The notes under the pieces are model-generated. The model was given only the letters and a program-made list of their open reading frames with translations. It did not search any database and was not told where the DNA came from. A DNA stretch of 64,000 bases from Halomonas nitroreducens (lineage in GTDB: Bacteria > Pseudomonadota > Gammaproteobacteria > Pseudomonadales > Halomonadaceae): NCBI RefSeq assembly GCF_003966155.1, contig NZ_RXNS01000007.1, forward strand, positions 124,001-188,000, given 5' to 3'. The translations under genes and the position numbers were made by a program. This document shows positions 32,216-43,069 of the stretch, one piece after another. The stretch's first letter is position 1; each line of letters starts with the position of its first letter.

Positions 32216-33388
32216 TCAGGCGGCGTCCAGGGGACGCGATGGCCCGAAGTGCTCGTAGTGGCGACGCTCGTCGGGAATGCCCAATTCGGCAAGGGCTCCG
32301 TCGACGGCGGTCATAAACCCCTGGGGACCGACGAAGTAGCAGCGCGGCTCGCCTTCGGGCAGGTAGTGAGCCAGCAGCTCGCAGTCGATCCGCCCGATAT
32401 GCGCGGCGCCATCCCCCCGTTCGTGGACCGTCACCACCCGCAGCTGTCCGGCATGGCGAGCCTCGAGCTCCGCCACCTCGTCGGCGAAGGCATGGTGCTC
32501 GGCATCCAGGGCGGCATGCAGGTAGAGCACCCGTCGTCCCTGGGCCAGCGCCTGCCGGGCAAGCGGCAGCATGGGGGTCTGGCCGACGCCGCCGCTGGCC
32601 AGCAGCAGGGGCTCGTCGCCCTCCACCAGGGTCAGGTCGCCGGCCGGCGGCAGCAGCGCCAGGGTGTCGCCCACCGCCATCTCATCGTGCAGATGTCGGC
32701 TGGCAGTGCCTTCGGGCTCGCGCTTGACCGAGATCCGGTAGCTCTCGCCGTTGGGCGCCGCCGAGAGGCTGTAGTGGCGGTAGACCGGCGCGCCATCGAT
32801 GTGCAGGCACACCCCGATGTACTGGCCCGGGCGAAAGTCGGCCACCGCCCCGCCATCCACTGGCGTGAGCAGGAAGGAGCGGATCACCGCGCTCTCCTGG
32901 CGCGTCGCGGCGATGCGGAATTCCCGCGGCCCCCGCCAGCCGCCAGGGCGATGCTCGAAGTCGTGATAGCGGTGAGCCTCGAGCTCGATCAGCAGCCCGG
33001 CCAGCTCCTCGTAGAGCGCGCCCCAGGCGTCCGCGATCTCCGGCGTCACCGCCTCGCCCAGCACCTCGCCGATGGCGGCCATCAGGCACTCGCCGACGAT
33101 CGGGTACTGCTCGGGCCGGATATCCAGGGAGACGTGCTTGCTGACCACGGTGGCCAGGGTGTCGCGGGCCTTGCGCGGGTCCCGGCGCAGCTGGACATAG
33201 GCCAGCACCGCGCCGGCCAGTGCCCGGGGCTGGCCGGCGCTGGCCTGGTGGGCCTGGTTGAACAGCGGCTTGACCTCGGGGTAGCGCTCGAACATCAACG
33301 GGTAGAAGCACTGGGTGATGGCGTCGAGGTGGTCGGCGACGACCGGGGCGGTCGCCTCGATCAGGCGTTCCTGGTCGGGTGTCAGCAT
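32216..33388 (-). CDS. hmp: Hmp, flavohemoglobin NO dioxygenase
   Basis: A 390-residue three-domain protein. The globin domain (about 1-140) has the proximal His in SKHVSLDI. The FAD domain has YRHYSLS. The NAD domain has GGVGQTPML and CYFVGP, with a C-terminal HYEHFGPS. It converts NO and O2 to nitrate. The ATG at 33388 is the family start (MLTPDQERLIEAT); the frame is open further upstream through the operator. An NsrR-type inverted repeat lies 27 nt before it. Confidence 0.95.
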   Translation of the reverse strand: MLTPDQERLIEATAPVVADHLDAITQCFYPLMFERYPEVKPLFNQAHQASAGQPRALAGAVLAYVQLRRDPRKARDTLATVVSKHVSLDIRPEQYPIVGECLMAAIGEVLGEAVTPEIADAWGALYEELAGLLIELEAHRYHDFEHRPGGWRGPREFRIAATRQESAVIRSFLLTPVDGGAVADFRPGQYIGVCLHIDGAPVYRHYSLSAAPNGESYRISVKREPEGTASRHLHDEMAVGDTLALLPPAGDLTLVEGDEPLLLASGGVGQTPMLPLARQALAQGRRVLYLHAALDAEHHAFADEVAELEARHAGQLRVVTVHERGDGAAHIGRIDCELLAHYLPEGEPRCYFVGPQGFMTAVDGALAELGIPDERRHYEHFGPSRPLDAA

Positions 33389-33419
33389 GGCTGGGCTCCG
33401 TGGTCTGGGGATGTCATTA

Positions 33420-33442
33420 AAGGTGTAAGTAAAATACTCCTT
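33420..33442 (-). promoter_or_regulatory. NsrR-type operator before hmp
   Basis: An 11-1-11 inverted repeat (halves AAGGTGTAAGT and AAATACTCCTT) matching about 15 of 22 positions of the NsrR consensus. It sits exactly at the centre of a larger palindrome, 33415-33447, whose outer arms CATTAAAGG / CCTTTAATG pair perfectly. hmp is the classic NsrR target. Confidence 0.6.
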
Positions 33443-33526
33443 TAATGCCGCCACCGATACCTCCCCGGCTGGCGCAAAATGTCGCAGGGCGAGCGTCCCC
33501 GCTCGCCCGTCGACCGCCGTGGTGTC

Positions 33527-34738
33527 CTAGAGTCCGATGCGGTGGGCCCGATCGGTGAAGAAGATGCCGCTCGGCGATTCGCTGGCCAGCTCTGCCAGGA
33601 CCTCGAAGGTCCGGGTGTCATAGACCCGGACCCGGTCGCTGTCCCGGGCCGAGATCCAGACGTGCTCGCCGCGGGGGGTGAACTCCATGTGCAGCACCGC
33701 CTCCCCGGGGGAGAGGGTGCTGACGACCTCCCGGGACTCGGTATCGATCACCTGCACCACGTCATTGTCGGGGTGGGCGAAGTTGACCCACACCTGGCGC
33801 TCGTCGGGCCGGCTCATGACGAAGACCGGCTGGCCCTGCACCGCAATGCGATCGACCAGGGTCCAGTCCGCCTCGTCGGCCACCAGCACCTCGTGGCGCC
33901 CCACTGCCGGCAGCCAGGCCGAGCCGTTGGCCAGGGCCCAGCCCTCGAGATGCGGCATCTTGTACACCGGCAGGCGTTCCTCGCCGCGGCCGTAGTCGGG
34001 CAGGATGCGCTGCACGCCCCGCTCGGGATGCCAGAGATCCAGCAGCGCCAGGCCGTCCTCGCCGAACAGCCCGGCAAGATAGTAGCGCCCCGTTGGGTCG
34101 ATCAGGGCGTCGTAGGGCTGCTCGCCAATGGCCGTGAAGCGCCTCTCCGTCGGCGATTCGCCGCTCATGTCCAGCAGGCGGATCTCGCCGGCGTCGAAGA
34201 GGCTGTAGACGAAGCGGTTGCCCGGGGCATCCACCAGGCCCACCACCTTGGCACGCTGACGACTGCCGTCCTCGGCCCGGTAGGTCGCGGGAATCTCGGC
34301 GACGGGAGCGAGGGTCTCGCTGTCGAAGACCCTCACGCCGCCCGGAGCGTAGTTGGCCACTGCCACCAGTCGGCCATCCTGGGAGATGGCGCCGCCGATG
34401 CTGTTGCCGGCCTGCATCACGCGCGCCGTGACCTCGCCGGTCAGCAGGTCGACCCGGGACAGTCCCCCGTCGCGGCCGAACACGAAGGCATGGCGCCCAT
34501 CGCGGCTGAATTTCACCGAGGCGTGCGACAGGTCGCCGAGCCCCTCGATGCGATCGAGAACCGCCTGCTCAGTGGTGTCCACCAGCAGCAGGCTGCCGGT
34601 GGCCCGCTCGACCACCACGCCCAGGTCACCGGTCCCGCGCAACGCCGCCCGCTCGGCGGGCGCCCCCGGCGACTGGCAGCCGGCGAGCAGGGCGAGAAGG
34701 CTGGCGAACAGCAAGGGGGGCAGGGCGTTCAGGGTCAT
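33527..34738 (-). CDS. nirF: NirF, heme d1 biosynthesis protein
   Basis: A 403-residue periplasmic protein with a lipoprotein-type signal (LLAGC). An eight-bladed propeller resembles the d1 domain of NirS without the cytochrome c part. NirF is required for a late step in heme d1 synthesis. I chose the ATG at 34738, with GGAG upstream, over a GTG 6 nt earlier. It follows nirC by 13 nt. The pair diverges from nirS, whereas in Pseudomonas nirC and nirF lie downstream of nirS. Confidence 0.93.
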   Translation of the reverse strand: MTLNALPPLLFASLLALLAGCQSPGAPAERAALRGTGDLGVVVERATGSLLLVDTTEQAVLDRIEGLGDLSHASVKFSRDGRHAFVFGRDGGLSRVDLLTGEVTARVMQAGNSIGGAISQDGRLVAVANYAPGGVRVFDSETLAPVAEIPATYRAEDGSRQRAKVVGLVDAPGNRFVYSLFDAGEIRLLDMSGESPTERRFTAIGEQPYDALIDPTGRYYLAGLFGEDGLALLDLWHPERGVQRILPDYGRGEERLPVYKMPHLEGWALANGSAWLPAVGRHEVLVADEADWTLVDRIAVQGQPVFVMSRPDERQVWVNFAHPDNDVVQVIDTESREVVSTLSPGEAVLHMEFTPRGEHVWISARDSDRVRVYDTRTFEVLAELASESPSGIFFTDRAHRIGL

Positions 34739-34751
34739 GGTCACTCCGGTC

Positions 34752-35087
34752 TCAAGGCGTCTGGGGAGCAGCGTGCTGCAGGTGGTCGGCCAGCCAGCGG
34801 GCGTCTGCGTCGCTGAGCAGCGGCGCCCAGCCGGGCATGGCGGTGCCGGGGATGCCGTGCAGGATCAGCGCCGCCAGGGCCTCCCGGTCGTAGGCCCGCA
34901 TCCGCGAGCGGGTCAAGGCCGGGCCCAGCCCGCCGCGCAGGGTCATGCCGTGACAGGAGCCGCAATCCTGATAGAGCAGGGTCTCGAGTTCCGCCTGGCG
35001 CGCCGGGGCGGGAGCTTCGGCCAGTGCCGGACCCCAGGCCAGGGCAATCAGCAGGGTCGGCAGCAGCCGTGGCAAGGGTGTGGGCAT
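34752..35087 (-). CDS. nirC: NirC, small cytochrome c of the nir cluster
   Basis: A 111-residue class I cytochrome c with a signal peptide (ending LAEA) and heme motif CGSCHG (about residue 42); the Met in GTAMPGW is the likely axial ligand. NirC is linked to heme d1 maturation and electron supply to NirS. The ATG at 35087 is set by the signal peptide; the longer upstream frame lies in the promoter region. Confidence 0.9.
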   Translation of the reverse strand: MPTPLPRLLPTLLIALAWGPALAEAPAPARQAELETLLYQDCGSCHGMTLRGGLGPALTRSRMRAYDREALAALILHGIPGTAMPGWAPLLSDADARWLADHLQHAAPQTP

Positions 35088-35151
35088 GGGCTGTCCTCGT
35101 GTCGGGTCCGGGCCGTGGTCCCCAGTGTTGCGCCCTGAGCGTCGGGTCGCC

Positions 35152-35165
35152 TTGACCGGTGTCAA
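35152..35165 (-). promoter_or_regulatory. FNR/Dnr-type box for nirCF
   Basis: TTGAC-CGGT-GTCAA, symmetric, 9 of 10 to TTGAT-N4-GTCAA. Class II spacing on the minus strand puts the start near 35117, 30 nt before nirC. Confidence 0.65.
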
Positions 35166-35242
35166 CCGGGCCGGTGACGCCGCACCGGAGGCACGCTTCC
35201 GGTCGCTGCGCAATCTCGCGTGGCGGCTCGCCATGGAGGCCT

Positions 35243-35256
35243 TTGATCCAGGTCAA
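35243..35256 (+). promoter_or_regulatory. FNR/Dnr-type box for nirS
   Basis: TTGAT-CCAG-GTCAA, an exact match to the Dnr/FNR pattern. The predicted start is near 35291, about 158 nt before nirS. With the box at 35152 it makes a divergent, separately activated promoter region; nothing else is evident in the 361 bp between the two genes. Confidence 0.82.
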
Positions 35257-35376
35257 CCAGCGGTGTGAAACCGCCGACGACACGCTGAAGGTGCATGAAA
35301 TATGCGCGTTATTGCACCACGCTTGGCTGCCAGGAGGGTCATCGATCACGCCGCCCATGCTCATGCGTTGCGATGA

Positions 35377-37176
<1,800 letters not shown>

Positions 37177-37235
37177 GGCGTCCCGGCGGGCCGGTAGCAC
37201 CGGCCCGCCCCAATTTCCATGGATGAGTGGTCGCG

Positions 37236-37721
37236 ATGCCTGTTGATCCCCGAGACCTTGATGCCCTGGACCGTCGCCTGATCGACTACTACCAGCGTCG
37301 CCTGCCGGTCTGCACCCGGCCCTTTGCCCGCATGGCCGAGCGCCTGGGCACTTCCGAGGCGGAGGTGATTGCCCGCCTTGAACGGCTGTTGGCGCTCGGC
37401 GTGGTGAGCCGGGTGGGACCGGTCTTCGACCACGCCCGGGCCGGCGCCAGCCTGCTGGCCGCGGTGGCCGTGCCGGAAGACGAACGGGATGCCTGCGCCG
37501 CGATCATCAACCGGGCGCCTGGCGTGAACCACAACTATGCCAGGAATCATGCCTACAACCTGTGGTTCGTGATGACGGCGCCGGATGCGGCCAGCCTGGC
37601 GAGTCGCCTGGACCGCCTGGAGGCCGAGTTGGGCCATCCGCTGCTGCGCCTGCCGATGCTGGAGGGCTATCACATCGACCTGGCGTTTCCGATTCCCTGG
37701 GCCGAACTGGAGGCGAGATGA
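37236..37721 (+). CDS. nirD: NirD, siroheme decarboxylase subunit
   Basis: A 161-residue Lrp/AsnC-like protein with an N-terminal helix-turn-helix-like region and the family segment VNHNYARNHAYNLWFV carrying the His used in decarboxylation. NirD, L, G and H convert siroheme to didecarboxysiroheme on the way to heme d1. Assigned NirD rather than NirG by position (first of D-L-G-H). The ATG at 37236 is preferred over a GTG three codons earlier. Confidence 0.85.
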   Translation: MPVDPRDLDALDRRLIDYYQRRLPVCTRPFARMAERLGTSEAEVIARLERLLALGVVSRVGPVFDHARAGASLLAAVAVPEDERDACAAIINRAPGVNHNYARNHAYNLWFVMTAPDAASLASRLDRLEAELGHPLLRLPMLEGYHIDLAFPIPWAELEAR

Positions 37722-38251
37722 GTTCCATCACGACCCCCCCTCCCGCGCCGCAGGCCGCCGCCAAGGCGGACGAGGCGCAGCGCCGCCTGCGCGAGCGGCT
37801 CGAGTGGGGGCTGCCCCTGTCGCCGCGCCCCTGGCAGGTCCTGGCCGAGCAGTGCGGCCTGACCGAAGGCGAGGTTCTCGCCTGTGTCCACCGCTGGCAG
37901 GCCACGGGACTGATCAAGCGACAGGGCCTGGTGGTGCGTCACCGGCCGCTGGGCATTGGGGCCAACGCCATGGTGGTCTGGGACGTCCCCGATGCCCGGG
38001 TCGCCGAGGTGGGCCGCCGTCTGGCCCGTGAGGTGGCGGTGACCCTGTGCTACCGGCGACCGCGATGCCTCCCGGACTGGCCCTACAATCTCTTCTGCAT
38101 GCTGCATGGTATCCGTCGCGAGCGGGTCCTCGCCCAGCTCGCGGCCATCGTCGAGCGCCAGGGGCTCGCGGACCTCGAGCATCGCGTGCTGTTCAGCGAG
38201 CAGGCCTATCGTCAGTGTGGCGGCCGTTATGCCGCGGAGCCGTCGCCATGA
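37718..38251 (+). CDS. nirL: NirL, siroheme decarboxylase subunit
   Basis: A 177-residue relative of NirD of the NirL/NirH type, with CYRRPRCLPDWPYNLFCMLHG. The ATG overlaps the nirD stop (ATGA), and the stop overlaps nirG the same way, so the subunits are translated together. L versus H is decided by order. Confidence 0.85.
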   Translation: MSSITTPPPAPQAAAKADEAQRRLRERLEWGLPLSPRPWQVLAEQCGLTEGEVLACVHRWQATGLIKRQGLVVRHRPLGIGANAMVVWDVPDARVAEVGRRLAREVAVTLCYRRPRCLPDWPYNLFCMLHGIRRERVLAQLAAIVERQGLADLEHRVLFSEQAYRQCGGRYAAEPSP

Positions 38252-38706
38252 GCCCCGCGGAGCTGGACGCCCCCGACCGCCGCCTGATCAACCGCCTGCA
38301 GGAAGGGTTGCCGCTCACGGCGCGCCCCTATGCCGTGGTGGCCGCGCAGCTGGGCATTTCCGAGGGCGAGCTGCTCTACCGTCTCGAACGCCTCCGCGAG
38401 GCCGGGGTGCTGAGCCGGTTCGGGCCCATGTACCACGCCGAGCGCCTGGGCGGCGGGCTGACCCTGGCGGCCCTGGCAGTGCCGGAGCCAGACTTCGAGC
38501 GGGTCGCCGAGGCGGTCAACGCCTTTCCCGAGGTGGCCCACAACTATCGCCGCGAGCACGCCCTCAACATGTGGTTCGTGCTGGCCACCGAGGCCCCGGA
38601 GCGTATCGCCGAGGTGATCGAGGCCATCGAGGCGGCCACCGGCCTGCCGGTCTTCAACATGCCCAAGGAGGAGGAGTTCCATGTTCGACTCCATCTCCCC
38701 GTCTGA
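38248..38706 (+). CDS. nirG: NirG, siroheme decarboxylase subunit
   Basis: A 152-residue NirD/NirG-type protein with VAHNYRREHALNMWFV. The start at 38248 overlaps nirL (ATGA). Its 3' end overlaps nirH by 26 nt in another frame. The sequence is close to that of NirD, consistent with old duplication. Confidence 0.85.
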   Translation: MSPAELDAPDRRLINRLQEGLPLTARPYAVVAAQLGISEGELLYRLERLREAGVLSRFGPMYHAERLGGGLTLAALAVPEPDFERVAEAVNAFPEVAHNYRREHALNMWFVLATEAPERIAEVIEAIEAATGLPVFNMPKEEEFHVRLHLPV

Positions 38707-39262
38707 GGGACGTTCGCGCGATGCCGAGCGGCCTGCCGCGACGCCGGAGGGGCTCCTGGACGTGCGGGACCGGGCCATCGTGCTGGCCACCCAGGCCGGA
38801 CTGCCGCTGGTTCCCGATCCCTGGGGGGCGGTGGGCCGGATGACAGGGATGAGCGGCGACGAGGTACTGGCCAGGATGCAGGCCATGGCGGCGCGCGGGG
38901 TAATCCGCCGAGTCGCCGCCGTGCCCAACCACTATCGCCTGGGCTACGTGGCCAACGGCATGACCGTGTGGGACGTTGACGACGCCGAGATCGACCGGCT
39001 GGGCCGCGAGATCGCCGCCATCGAGGGGGTCAGTCACTGCTACCGCCGCCCCCGTCACCGTCCCCACTGGCCCTTCAACCTCTTCGCCATGCTCCACGGG
39101 CGCAGCCGGGAGGAGGTGGAGCGCCAGGCCGAGGTGCTGCGCGCCCGTCTCGGCGAGGCCTGCCGGGAGCACCGCATCCTCTACAGCTCGCGCATCCTCA
39201 AGAAGACCGGGCTGCGCCTGGGGCCCGGTGGCGCGGGGAGCGATACCCCGCAGCGCCGCTGA
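38681..39262 (+). CDS. nirH: NirH, siroheme decarboxylase subunit
   Basis: A 193-residue NirL/NirH-type protein with CYRRPRHRPHWPFNLFAML. It starts inside the end of nirG, after AAGGAGGAGG. The N-terminal 20 residues and the C-terminal tail are longer than in NirL. Confidence 0.86.
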   Translation: MFDSISPSEGRSRDAERPAATPEGLLDVRDRAIVLATQAGLPLVPDPWGAVGRMTGMSGDEVLARMQAMAARGVIRRVAAVPNHYRLGYVANGMTVWDVDDAEIDRLGREIAAIEGVSHCYRRPRHRPHWPFNLFAMLHGRSREEVERQAEVLRARLGEACREHRILYSSRILKKTGLRLGPGGAGSDTPQRR

Positions 39263-39285
39263 GACGCCCGTCGAGGAGAGACACC

Positions 39286-40488
39286 ATGTTCAGAGTCACC
39301 CGCTACATCAAGACCCTGCTCGCGCCGGCCCCCGTGCTGCCGCGTCGCCAGCCGCCCGGGCCGGTGGTGATCTGGAACCTGATCCGACGTTGCAACCTGA
39401 CCTGCAAGCACTGCTACACGACCTCGGCGGACATCGACTTTGCCGGCGAGCTGTCCAGTGCCGAGGCCCATGCCGTGCTGGAGGACCTGCACCGCTTCCG
39501 GGTACCGGCGCTGATCCTTTCCGGCGGCGAGCCGCTGATGCGCCCCGACATCTTCGAGCTCTCCCATCGGGCCCGCGAGCTCGGCCTCTATACCGGCCTC
39601 TCCACCAACGGCACGCTGATCACCGAGGCCAACATCGACGCGATTGCCGACGTCGGCTACGACTACGTGGGGATCAGCATCGATGGCCTGGAGGCGACCC
39701 ATGACGCCATTCGCCAGCGTCGGGGCGCCTTCCGGGAGTCCTTGCACGCGGTGAAGCTGTGCAAGGAGCGTGGCATCAAGGTGGGCCTGCGCTTCACCCT
39801 GACCCGGGAGAACCATGCCCAGCTTGATGACATCCTGGCTCTGCTCGCCGAGCACGACGTCGACAAGTTCTATCTGTCCCACCTCAACTATGGCGGGCGC
39901 GGCCGCCGCCACAGCAAGCAGGATGCCTGGTACCGGATGACCCGGGACGCCATGACGCGGCTGTTCGACCACTGCCGGGACGAGCTCGAGCGCGGCGTCG
40001 AGCGCGAGTACGTCACGGGCAACAACGACGCCGACGGTCCCTTCCTGCTGCGCTGGGCCGAACACCACTTCCCCGACCAGGCACCGGCCCTGCGCCAGCG
40101 GCTCGTGGCCTGGGGTGGCAATGCCTCCGGTGAACACATTGCCAATATCGACAACCTGGGCAATGTCCACCCGGACACCTTCTGGTGGGACCACGACCTG
40201 GGCAACGTCCGCGAGACGCCCTTCTCCGAGATCTGGCGCCATACCCGCGACCCGCTGATGCAGGGCTTCCGTCAGCGCCCGCGGCCCGTGAAGGGGCGCT
40301 GCGGCGCCTGCCGTTACCTGGCCATCTGCAACGGCAATACCCGGGTGCGGGCCTGGAAGGTCACCGGCGATCCCTGGGAGGAGGATCCAGGCTGCTACCT
40401 GACCAACGACGAGATCGGCGTCGAGGAAGCGGGCGAGCGCCGCATTGCCGCCCCCCATGAGGCCATCCAGGCCGTCGAAATCCAGTAA
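39286..40488 (+). CDS. nirJ: NirJ, radical-SAM heme d1 synthase
   Basis: A 400-residue radical-SAM/SPASM enzyme. Cluster motif CNLTCKHC (C36, C40, C43), then GGEPLM. The C-terminal extra Cys (CGACRYLAIC and DPGCYL) bind a second cluster. NirJ removes the propionates of didecarboxysiroheme to create the d1 carbonyl groups. AGGAG precedes the ATG, 23 nt after nirH. Confidence 0.95.
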   Translation: MFRVTRYIKTLLAPAPVLPRRQPPGPVVIWNLIRRCNLTCKHCYTTSADIDFAGELSSAEAHAVLEDLHRFRVPALILSGGEPLMRPDIFELSHRARELGLYTGLSTNGTLITEANIDAIADVGYDYVGISIDGLEATHDAIRQRRGAFRESLHAVKLCKERGIKVGLRFTLTRENHAQLDDILALLAEHDVDKFYLSHLNYGGRGRRHSKQDAWYRMTRDAMTRLFDHCRDELERGVEREYVTGNNDADGPFLLRWAEHHFPDQAPALRQRLVAWGGNASGEHIANIDNLGNVHPDTFWWDHDLGNVRETPFSEIWRHTRDPLMQGFRQRPRPVKGRCGACRYLAICNGNTRVRAWKVTGDPWEEDPGCYLTNDEIGVEEAGERRIAAPHEAIQAVEIQ

Positions 40489-40508
40489 GGCTGACGAGGA
40501 ACTCCGCC

Positions 40509-41357
40509 ATGCCGACACGTCGCGTTTCCTATGAGCTGGCCGAGGCGCCTCTGGCCCCCGGTGAGGTGGCCATCGTCGGGGCCGGGCCCGGCGACCCGGG
40601 CCTGCTGACCCTGCGGGCCCTGTCGCTGCTCGAGCAGGCCGACTGCCTGGTCTTCGACCGCCTGGTCTCGAGGGACGTGCTGGCCCTGGCCAACCCCAGG
40701 GCGCGGCGCTTCTACGTGGGCAAGGCCTCACGCTGCCATGCCCTGACCCAGGACGAGACCAATGCCCTGTTGGTGCGGCTGGCGGGCGAGGGGCAGCGGG
40801 TGGTGCGGCTCAAGGGGGGCGATCCCTTCATCTTCGGGCGCGGTGGCGAGGAGGGTGAGGTCTTGATCGCTCACGACATCCCCTTCCGGGTGGTGCCGGG
40901 CATCACCTCCGCCCAGGGCTGTGCCGCTTACGGCGGTTTCCCGCTTACCCATCGGGATCACGCCCAGAGCGTCACCTTCGTCACCGGCCACGCCAAGGGC
41001 GACGGCGAGCTCGTCCTGGACTGGGGAGCCCTGGCCGCGGCCCACCATACGGCGGTGTTCTACATGGGCCTGGCCAATGCCGAGACGATCAGCCGGCAGC
41101 TGCAGGGCCATGGCCTGCCGGCGAGCCACCCTGTGGCCCTGGTCGAGCGCGGCACCACGCCCCAGCAGCGTCGGGTGATCACCTGCCTGGCCGAACTGGT
41201 CGAGACCATTGCCCGTGAGGGGCTCAAGCCGCCCACCCTGATCGTGGTGGGCGAGGTGGTGCGCCTGGCCGACAGCCTGGCCCAGCCGGCACCGAAGGCG
41301 GCGAGCTTCGCGGAGGGCGAGACGCTGGCCCTGGTCGGGGAGCGGATGGCCCTGTGA
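40509..41357 (+). CDS. nirE: NirE, uroporphyrinogen-III C-methyltransferase
   Basis: A 282-residue SAM-dependent methyltransferase with VGAGPGDPGLLTLRA, the RLKGGDPFIFGRGGEE loop and VVPGITSA. It makes precorrin-2, committing uroporphyrinogen III to the siroheme/heme d1 branch. It is a single-domain form, unlike CysG. It overlaps nirN by at least one base. Confidence 0.95.
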   Translation: MPTRRVSYELAEAPLAPGEVAIVGAGPGDPGLLTLRALSLLEQADCLVFDRLVSRDVLALANPRARRFYVGKASRCHALTQDETNALLVRLAGEGQRVVRLKGGDPFIFGRGGEEGEVLIAHDIPFRVVPGITSAQGCAAYGGFPLTHRDHAQSVTFVTGHAKGDGELVLDWGALAAAHHTAVFYMGLANAETISRQLQGHGLPASHPVALVERGTTPQQRRVITCLAELVETIAREGLKPPTLIVVGEVVRLADSLAQPAPKAASFAEGETLALVGERMAL

Positions 41358-42925
41358 TGCGAATTGCCTTGCACAAGACCTGCCTGTCGACGCTGGTCGC
41401 TGTGGTGCTGCTGGCGGTCATCGCCCCGGCGGACGCCGAGCAGGCCGAGGCGCTCTATCAGGCCGAGTGTGCCGCCTGTCACGGAGAGACCCGCCTGGGC
41501 GGCATCGGCCCGGCCCTGCTGCCGGGCAATCTCTCGCGCCTGACGCCGGAGGCGGCCGAGGCGGTGATCCGTCACGGCCGACCGGCCAGCCAGATGCCGG
41601 CCTTCGGCGAGACCCTCGACGACGCGGCGATCGCCACCCTGGCCGAGTGGATCTACCGTCCCCCGGTGGTCGAGCCACGCTGGACCCAGCAGGATATCCT
41701 GGCAAGCCAGGTCGTGGCCCACCCCGACGGCAGCCTGCCCGATGTGCCGCTTTTCGATGCCGATCCGCTCAATCTGTTCATCGTGGTGGAGACGGGCGAC
41801 CACCATGCCAGCCTGCTCGATGGCGACACCTTCGAGCGGATCCACCGTTTCGAGACTCGCTACGCCCTGCACGGTGGGCCCAAGTACACGCCCGACGGGC
41901 GCCATGTCTTCTTCGGCTCCCGGGACGGCTGGATCACCAAGTACGACATCTACAACATGGAGGTGGTGGCCGAGGTGCGCGCCGGCATCAACATGCGCAA
42001 CATCGCCGTCTCCGCCGACGGCCGCTACGTGATGGCCGCCAACTACCTGCCCCACAGTCTGGTGCTCTTCGACGCCCACAACCTCGACCTGATGAAGGTC
42101 TATCCGGTGGTGGGCGAGGACGGCGAGAGCTCCCGGGTCAGCGCCGTCTATGCCGCGCCGCCCCGGGGAAGCTTCATCGCCGCGCTCAAGGACCTCGAGG
42201 AGGTATGGGAGATCCCCTGGCCGCTGCCCACCGAGCCGGTGGTCTCCACCGGCCATATGGCCACGCCGCTCGAGAAGCGACGCGGCCACGATACCCCCAA
42301 CTTCCAGGTACGGCGCATCCCGGTGCCTGACTACCTGGACGACTTCTTCTTCGACCTCGAATATGACCACGTCATCGGCGCCTCGCGGGGCGGCCAGGGC
42401 GGCATGGTGGTGAACCTGGACAGCGGCGAGAAGGTGGCCGACCTGCCCCTGGAGGGCATGCCCCACCTGGGCTCGGGCATCACCTGGGAACACGAGGGGC
42501 GCCGCGTGATGGCGACCCCCCACCTCACTCGAGCGGCGGTCTCTATCATCGACATGACCGACTGGACGGTGATCAAGACCCTCGAGACCGATGGCCCCGG
42601 CTTCTTCATGCGCAGCCATGCCAACTCCCCCTACGTCTGGGTGGACGTCTTCTTCGGCCCCAACCGCGACCGGGTCCACATCATCGACAAGGCGAGCCTG
42701 GAGATCGTCGAGACGCTGATCCCCGCGCCCGGCAAGACCGCCGCCCATGTGGAATTCGACCGCTATGGCGAGAAGCTGCTGCTGAGTGTCTGGGAGGAGG
42801 AGGGCGCGGTGATTGTCTATGACGGCGATACCCTGGAGGAGGAGCAGCGCATTCCCATGAGCAAGCCCTCCGGCAAGTACAACGTCTGGAACAAGACCCG
42901 CTATGAGGAAGGCACCAGCCACTGA
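41357..42925 (+). CDS. nirN: NirN, dihydro-heme d1 dehydrogenase
   Basis: A 522-residue periplasmic protein with a signal peptide, a cytochrome c domain (CAACHG, about residue 40) and a d1-binding propeller like NirS. NirN introduces the last double bond of heme d1. The ATG at 41357 overlaps the nirE stop by one base (TGATG); a GTG at 41354 would add one Met. It is the last gene of the nir operon. Confidence 0.94.
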   Translation: MRIALHKTCLSTLVAVVLLAVIAPADAEQAEALYQAECAACHGETRLGGIGPALLPGNLSRLTPEAAEAVIRHGRPASQMPAFGETLDDAAIATLAEWIYRPPVVEPRWTQQDILASQVVAHPDGSLPDVPLFDADPLNLFIVVETGDHHASLLDGDTFERIHRFETRYALHGGPKYTPDGRHVFFGSRDGWITKYDIYNMEVVAEVRAGINMRNIAVSADGRYVMAANYLPHSLVLFDAHNLDLMKVYPVVGEDGESSRVSAVYAAPPRGSFIAALKDLEEVWEIPWPLPTEPVVSTGHMATPLEKRRGHDTPNFQVRRIPVPDYLDDFFFDLEYDHVIGASRGGQGGMVVNLDSGEKVADLPLEGMPHLGSGITWEHEGRRVMATPHLTRAAVSIIDMTDWTVIKTLETDGPGFFMRSHANSPYVWVDVFFGPNRDRVHIIDKASLEIVETLIPAPGKTAAHVEFDRYGEKLLLSVWEEEGAVIVYDGDTLEEEQRIPMSKPSGKYNVWNKTRYEEGTSH

Positions 42926-43069
42926 TGGCCGGGGCGTCGTCTCGGGCCTCGAGGTCGGTCATGACCCGGCGGGCCCGGGCTGGGACGCGTCACGCGAGGC
43001 GACTACGCTTCAAGTCAGGGGCGGCGAGCAGCGCCCCGTTCGACGCTGAGAGCCCGGGGGAGGCAGGCC

